Below, piece after piece: positions 59,961 through 64,000 of a stretch of 64,000 nt of DNA. The stretch lies in assembly GCF_032380655.1 (NCBI RefSeq), contig NZ_JAWDIY010000020.1, forward strand, positions 40,527 to 104,526. Direction: 5' to 3'. Each line of letters opens with the position of its first letter. The first letter of the stretch is position 1. Under the pieces are notes generated by a model. It saw only the letters and a program-made list of their open reading frames with translations, did not search any database and had not been told where the DNA came from. This stretch comes from Diplocloster hominis (GTDB lineage: Bacteria > Bacillota > Clostridia > Lachnospirales > Lachnospiraceae). The translations under genes were made by a program, and so were the position numbers.

Positions 59961-60638
59961 TTAAGCCTGATCTCCGGTATCCGTCGGTCCCCCGCACAGT
60001 TCCGGCACCGGAACCGGGCGGTCCGCCAGGATACATCCATAGAGATATTCCTCATCAAAGGAAAAGTCCAGCTGAAACGTGGCATTGGTTTCATTTTTTA
60101 CCTTCAGGTCCAGCCAGCCCTCGCTGACCGTAGCATCCACCCAGCTGGGGACCCCTGATTCCGGTACCGGGAAGCTGTGTTTCGCATGGTTATGATGCTC
60201 CACCACAGATAGAGGCGTGTGCTGGAAAAGCCAGTAGAGCAGATTACTCAGCTGGCACAGCCCTCCCCCGTAGACCCCCTGGATCTCGCCGTGCACCAGG
60301 CAGAGGCCGTCTTTATAGCGCTCCTGCCTGTCCGCGTACCGGGCCAGCTGCCAGAATGAAAAGGTCTCGCCCGGGCGGATCAGGATGCGGTCCATGGTTT
60401 TCACAGCCAGCTTCAGATTATGGACCTTGTTATATTGATACTGGATATCATATCCTGTATTCGGATTGATCAGCAGCGAATGCGTCTCGAAGATCAGATG
60501 GGGCAGCAGGCCTTCTTCCTTCGTATGACTATAAACTGCCTTGTCGAATCTCATTTTCAGGTAGAACAGGAATTTTCTCTGTTTCTGCCGCAGGGGCAGA
60601 AGGAAGGGAAATAGCTCCGTCAGCCGTTTTCTTTTCAT
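59961..60638 (-). CDS. vanW: VanW-like protein
   Basis: Protein of 225 residues with the VanW domain over most of its length: NPNTGYDIQYQYNKVHNLKLAVKTMDRILIRPGETFSFWQLA and GGGLCQLSNLLYWLFQHTPLSVVEHHNHAKHSFPVPESGVPSWVDATV. VanW proteins accompany VanB- and VanG-type glycopeptide-resistance operons; the biochemical role is unsettled. Its start overlaps the antiporter's stop (ATGA). It is last in the vanG-like cluster. Confidence 0.9.
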   Translation of the reverse strand: MKRKRLTELFPFLLPLRQKQRKFLFYLKMRFDKAVYSHTKEEGLLPHLIFETHSLLINPNTGYDIQYQYNKVHNLKLAVKTMDRILIRPGETFSFWQLARYADRQERYKDGLCLVHGEIQGVYGGGLCQLSNLLYWLFQHTPLSVVEHHNHAKHSFPVPESGVPSWVDATVSEGWLDLKVKNETNATFQLDFSFDEEYLYGCILADRPVPVPELCGGPTDTGDQA

Positions 60639-62086
60639 GATACAGCGCCTCCCTTTTCCTGCTCCTTCCGGTTCAGGGCCTGCATGCCGTCCTGACGTCC
60701 GACGCCGAATAGAATACTGACTGCCATAACCACCAGCATGGCGAAGGAGTAGAATACGAACGGGGTAATCTGCCCTGCCGTCAGCGGAGCCGAGCTGTCA
60801 GCCGCGAATCCCAGGGTATAGATAATCGCCGGTGTCCATGGCATACAGTATACAAGTGTATTGGACTGAGCATCCAGCAGATTTGCTGTCCGGTACGGGC
60901 TGATTCCGAATTTCTGGGAGATGGGCTTCGCGAAAGAAGCGCCTACCGCCAGGATCGCCGGGGCGTTTAGCCCCATGATGGCCGACAGGCCGATCACCAT
61001 CAGGGAAATCACGACTTCCGCAGCCGCCGGACCTTTGGCGATACGGCTGATGACACCCAGAAGCTTCAGATCCCCGTGTCCGGCCCGCATGATCGAGGTC
61101 GCCCCGAAGAGCAGCAGTGCCAGCACACAGACCTGGATCATACTGCTAAGCCCCGTATACAGCACACCTCCCACCGTCCGGTCCAGCCCTTCCCCTGACA
61201 CAGAGAACAACGCAGGTATGGACGCCTGGGCTGCGTCGATCTGCACGATATCGATCAGCCCCGCCGCCACAGCGACCGCCCCGGCAGCCACGATTCCGAT
61301 ACTGGTGGCGATGATAATATTTCCCGTCCTGGCCGCTATGATAATCGTCAGGATTACCGGAAGGAACATGAACAAGGTTTTTGGATCATAAGCATAAGAA
61401 CCCGCTGGCGCACCGGACTGGTTCAGCACGATTCCAGCCACCGTGATCGCCAGAATCGTAAGGGCCGCAGCCGCCAGCGCGTATTTAAGCCTCGAGCGCA
61501 CGACTCCCGGCACATCCACGCCCTGGGAAGCGGCGGAGCAGATCGTCGTATCTGAGATGGGGGCCAGATTATCCCCAAATGCCGCTCCCGAGATGATCGC
61601 GCCGGCCAGAATTCCCGGATGAGCTCCAAGAGCCAGGCCAGCCGGATAAAGAACTCCCATACCTGCGGCGATAGTCCCGAACCCGGTACCAGACGCCGTG
61701 GCAAAGACCGCGGAGGCGATAAATGCGATCACAGCGAAGAGAATTCCATTGACACCAATCCCCGCTGCCAGACCTGCCACTCCCGCTGCCAGGCCGGATT
61801 CCCGAAGGATTCTGGAGAATACTCCCGCGAACAGCCAGCAGACCACCGGCACGATGGCTTCTTTGCTGGCCATCCCATCGATCATGGCGTCCGCATAATG
61901 CTTTTTATCCTTAGCCAGAAAGAAGGAGAGCAGAAGGCCCAGAAACGCGGGCAGCCACAGCGCCCCGTCTGAAATCGACCCAAAGTAAAATGTCGTAATG
62001 ACAATACACACAATGAAGATGACGAACGGCAGAAAGGAGACCCATTCTCCGCCGTAAAATTCTAGTTTTTCCCTCTCATTTGTCAT
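60635..62086 (-). CDS. NhaC-family Na+/H+ antiporter
   Basis: Membrane transporter of 483 residues with about twelve hydrophobic segments. NhaC-family marks are ATASGTGFGTIAAGMGVLYPAG and GAAFGDNLAPISDTTICSAASQGVDV. In this superfamily relatives exchange Na+ for protons, malate, lactate or amino acids. It sits between vanXY and vanW, in translational coupling with vanW, where vanG operons normally carry vanT, the membrane serine racemase. A link to D-serine or amino-acid supply is conceivable but not shown. Confidence 0.87.
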   Translation of the reverse strand: MTNEREKLEFYGGEWVSFLPFVIFIVCIVITTFYFGSISDGALWLPAFLGLLLSFFLAKDKKHYADAMIDGMASKEAIVPVVCWLFAGVFSRILRESGLAAGVAGLAAGIGVNGILFAVIAFIASAVFATASGTGFGTIAAGMGVLYPAGLALGAHPGILAGAIISGAAFGDNLAPISDTTICSAASQGVDVPGVVRSRLKYALAAAALTILAITVAGIVLNQSGAPAGSYAYDPKTLFMFLPVILTIIIAARTGNIIIATSIGIVAAGAVAVAAGLIDIVQIDAAQASIPALFSVSGEGLDRTVGGVLYTGLSSMIQVCVLALLLFGATSIMRAGHGDLKLLGVISRIAKGPAAAEVVISLMVIGLSAIMGLNAPAILAVGASFAKPISQKFGISPYRTANLLDAQSNTLVYCMPWTPAIIYTLGFAADSSAPLTAGQITPFVFYSFAMLVVMAVSILFGVGRQDGMQALNRKEQEKGGAVS

Positions 62087-62098
62087 AAATATCCCCCT

Positions 62099-62866
62099 CT
62101 AATCAATGATGTTCTGCCAGAACATAGTGATAATAAACCCATCCGCGTTGTTACCGGATACCGTACAGCTGCAAAGCTCCGGGCACGGTATTTTAACCGG
62201 CTCACCGCCCGCTTCCACAGTGAAAATCTCGTAATGTTTTCCATGAAGATCGATGAGCAGGTGATTTCCGTCATATGGAAACTTTTTCAGGTAGGCCAGA
62301 TATTCCTCCAGTGTAAAATTATGCATCTGCATCAGGGATGCGTGGGGCCTTCCTACATAGCGGAAATGCCAGGGCTCCTGCGCCACGCCGGTAATCGTTT
62401 CCTTGCGCTTCTGGTAGCGCTCCACGAAGCCATATCTGGGGGCCAGCTGCCGAAAGAGCTGGCAGATTCCCGTATAGGGAAATTCCGGCGCTATAAAATC
62501 AATGTCCGGCAGATTCTCCGCCAGGTCAATGGCCAGGCCGGTCTGATGCTCACTGCCGTCGGGAGGTGCCACGTATTTTACCGTGTATTCTTTCCCATTT
62601 TCCTCCATGGAACTGCGGTATATGTCTTCCTGGTCCTCTCTGGTCCGGAATCCGCTGACCGGTACGATCTGCGCTTCCGCCTCCAGATCCCGCAGCAGTT
62701 TCCCAAGGCTTTCCACCGCTTCTTTTTCCAGCAGAATATCGGGATAATCCGGGCGGACCGGCTTTAAGGATACTTCCTTGCGCTCCGGCGATACCGGAAA
62801 GCTTCTGTTGACCAGGATCAGACTGCCTTCTGTTATATTTTCCTTTTTTAATGTGATTGTTTTCAT
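62099..62866 (-). CDS. vanXY: VanXY-type D,D-peptidase
   Basis: Zinc D,D-peptidase of 255 residues, the length of VanXY-G (about 254). Zinc ligands and catalytic residues: SEHQTGLAIDLAEN gives His and Asp, and EPWHFRYVG gives the catalytic Glu and last zinc His. RTREDQEDIY precedes. VanXY enzymes remove D-Ala-D-Ala or the terminal D-Ala, so that precursors ending in D-Ala-D-Ser prevail. No signal peptide, as expected for VanXY. The ATG directly follows the ligase gene's TAA, with the ribosome binding site GGAGG in the ligase's last codons. About 60 residues follow the domain, of unknown use. Confidence 0.87.
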   Translation of the reverse strand: MKTITLKKENITEGSLILVNRSFPVSPERKEVSLKPVRPDYPDILLEKEAVESLGKLLRDLEAEAQIVPVSGFRTREDQEDIYRSSMEENGKEYTVKYVAPPDGSEHQTGLAIDLAENLPDIDFIAPEFPYTGICQLFRQLAPRYGFVERYQKRKETITGVAQEPWHFRYVGRPHASLMQMHNFTLEEYLAYLKKFPYDGNHLLIDLHGKHYEIFTVEAGGEPVKIPCPELCSCTVSGNNADGFIITMFWQNIID

Positions 62867-63814
62867 TTATACCTCCAGCGCCAGCCCGGCCAACCGGTCC
62901 AGCATCTCTTCGAAGGAAATACCCACGTCCTTTAACATGCTCGGATATCTGCTGACGGCAGTCAGTCCGGGTATGGTGTTTACTTCATTGAATACCACGT
63001 CACCATCCGGGGTCAGGAACATATCCACTCTTGCAAAACCTTTGCAGTTAAGCGCCCGGTAGATGATCGCGGCGGTTTCCCTGATCTTAGCGGCGGTCTC
63101 GGCGTCGATTCTGGCAGGCATATGGATCTTAGCCTCTTTGCGGTGGTATTTTTCCTGAAAATCGAAGAAGCCTCCGGGGCATTCGATCTCATCCACCGTT
63201 CCGATCACCAGCTTCAGGTTGCCCAGAACGGAACATCCGACTTCAAAGCCGGGGATCTCTTCCTCGATCACCACTTTATCATCCACCCGGAAAGCATTTT
63301 GAACCGCTTCGTACAGGCAGGCAGCATCGGTTACTCTGGTAATTCCGAAGGAGGAACCGGCTTTCACCGGTTTGACATACAGAGGATAGCGGAAGGTCGA
63401 TGTACAGTGGGTCAATTTTTCATGTTCTAATTCTTCATAAAGAACCACGGAGCGGGGTACCTTTACTCCAGCCGCCTGTACTACCGTATGGGCAATGTCT
63501 TTATCCATGCCAATCGCGGAGCTTAAGGTATCGCAGCCAACCAGCGGAATGCCAGCCAGCTGGATCAGCCCCTGCACGGTGCCGTCCTCCCCATTTTTAC
63601 CATGGAGAACCGGAAAGGCCAGATCCAGAGGGGTCTTCAGCGTGCTTCCCTTGCGGAATTCAATGAGGCAGTGCTGTGTCCGGTCCGGAGAAATGATCGC
63701 CGGTGTACAGTCCTGCCCATTGCACCAGGTGTCTTCCAGGATTTTCTCCGCATCTCCCCTGAAACGGTACCAGCCGCCCTGCCGGGTAATTCCCACCGGG
63801 ATAACCAATGTCAT
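62867..63814 (-). CDS. vanG: VanG-type D-Ala:D-Ser ligase, N-terminally truncated
   Basis: ATP-grasp ligase of 315 residues. FPVLHGKNGEDGTVQGLIQLAGIPLVGCDTLSSAIGMDKDIAH, YVKPVKAGSSFGITRV, EEIPGFEVGCSVLGN and FARVDMFLTPDGDVVFNEVNTIPG follow VanG closely. VanG-type ligases are about 349 residues. This one begins where the family reads IPIGIT, so roughly the first 35-40 residues, with the GGxSxExxVS substrate loop, are missing. A TAA lies directly before the ATG and there is no ribosome binding site. The sequence upstream is AT-rich and unrelated. The enzyme is probably inactive. It is first in the vanG-like cluster. Confidence 0.85.
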   Translation of the reverse strand: MTLVIPVGITRQGGWYRFRGDAEKILEDTWCNGQDCTPAIISPDRTQHCLIEFRKGSTLKTPLDLAFPVLHGKNGEDGTVQGLIQLAGIPLVGCDTLSSAIGMDKDIAHTVVQAAGVKVPRSVVLYEELEHEKLTHCTSTFRYPLYVKPVKAGSSFGITRVTDAACLYEAVQNAFRVDDKVVIEEEIPGFEVGCSVLGNLKLVIGTVDEIECPGGFFDFQEKYHRKEAKIHMPARIDAETAAKIRETAAIIYRALNCKGFARVDMFLTPDGDVVFNEVNTIPGLTAVSRYPSMLKDVGISFEEMLDRLAGLALEV

Positions 63815-64000
63815 TTAGTTAAGACATTATAAAAAGCAGAACCTTTTTAAACATCAAATAATGAATACGAACGTTCAAATTAAGTACTCTATTATGCATC
63901 ACAATAAGACAGATTGCTATCTGTCTCAAAAAGGTGTATATATTAGATGATGTTTATACAGCTCTGTATAGAAAACTAACGGAAGTCTTATGGCTGACAT
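63815..64000. other. AT-rich sequence replacing the vanG 5' end
   Basis: No vanG N-terminal codons are found in any frame. A hairpin AGACAGAT-TGCT-ATCTGTCT lies at 63907-63926. This is the likely joint of an insertion or deletion; the window ends before it can be resolved. Confidence 0.45.

Noticed and set aside
1..64000. tRNA, rRNA or complete prophage
   Set aside because: No tRNA- or rRNA-like stretches were seen, and apart from DUF5131 and RhuM no phage structural, integrase or lysis genes are present.

Overview
The window looks like a chromosomal stretch from a spore-forming, gut-type Clostridia (Lachnospiraceae-like) genome. The grounds are the sporulation regulator SpoIIID, clear AGGAGG-type ribosome binding sites, Firmicutes-type sigma-A promoters, a coding style of roughly 45-50 % GC broken by AT-rich islands, and many AraC, MATE, two-component and peptide-resistance modules. 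The genus cannot be named from sequence alone. Almost all genes are on the minus strand.

Layout. 0.1-5.4 kb: an AraC/GyrI-type regulator, then a lantibiotic-immunity cassette (ATPase, two permeases, response regulator, histidine kinase). 5.5-10.5 kb: accessory genes (DUF1579-like protein, acetyltransferase remnant, DUF5131, VOC protein plus AraC regulator, XRE regulator, RhuM in an AT-rich island). 10.6-13.2 kb: a GMP synthase paralogue that has lost its glutaminase active site, downstream of a CofE-like (F420-0:glutamate ligase family) protein. 13.3-16.3 kb: REP-type palindromes, an AraC regulator and a divergent MATE pump. 16.4-20.6 kb: anti-sigma/sigma pair, a multidomain nuclease-like protein of unknown role, and a Bcp peroxiredoxin. 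20.8-24.2 kb: AraC regulator, two very large GC-rich inverted repeats (one with a MITE inside), DegV and a divergent TetR. 24.2-31.4 kb: YoaK, CrtI-like oxidoreductase and XRE-AbrB regulator in one operon, a membrane GDPD, an AlkZ-like protein and an exported protein. 31.5-41.3 kb: one metabolic locus with a LivJHMGF transporter, ATC hydrolase, LacI regulator, aldo/keto reductase and UPF0597 cysteine-desulfidase-like enzyme. Its strong promoter carries a LacI-type operator. 41.6-46.6 kb: second MITE copy, C-GCAxxG-C-C protein, GIY-YIG/DUF2075 protein, small regulators and a type I toxin-antitoxin locus. 46.7-52.2 kb: canonical guaA, MATE pump, SpoIIID and NADH oxidase. 52.5-59 kb: FtsX-type ABC transporter with its own two-component system, and a GNAT protein. 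59-63.8 kb: gene remnants, then a vanG-type cluster (ligase lacking its N-terminus, VanXY, NhaC-type antiporter, VanW).

How the parts fit. Two independent ABC plus two-component modules probably sense and counter cell-envelope peptides, and the vanG-like set is a third envelope-resistance locus, probably damaged. The liv/ATC hydrolase/UPF0597 genes suggest uptake and breakdown of a sulfur-containing amino acid or amide derivative. The non-coding layer is unusually rich. It holds a MITE with 8-bp target duplications, long hairpin elements sharing a core motif, REP pairs, hairpin repeats that carry a ribosome binding site, and short tandem repeats that straddle stop codons.
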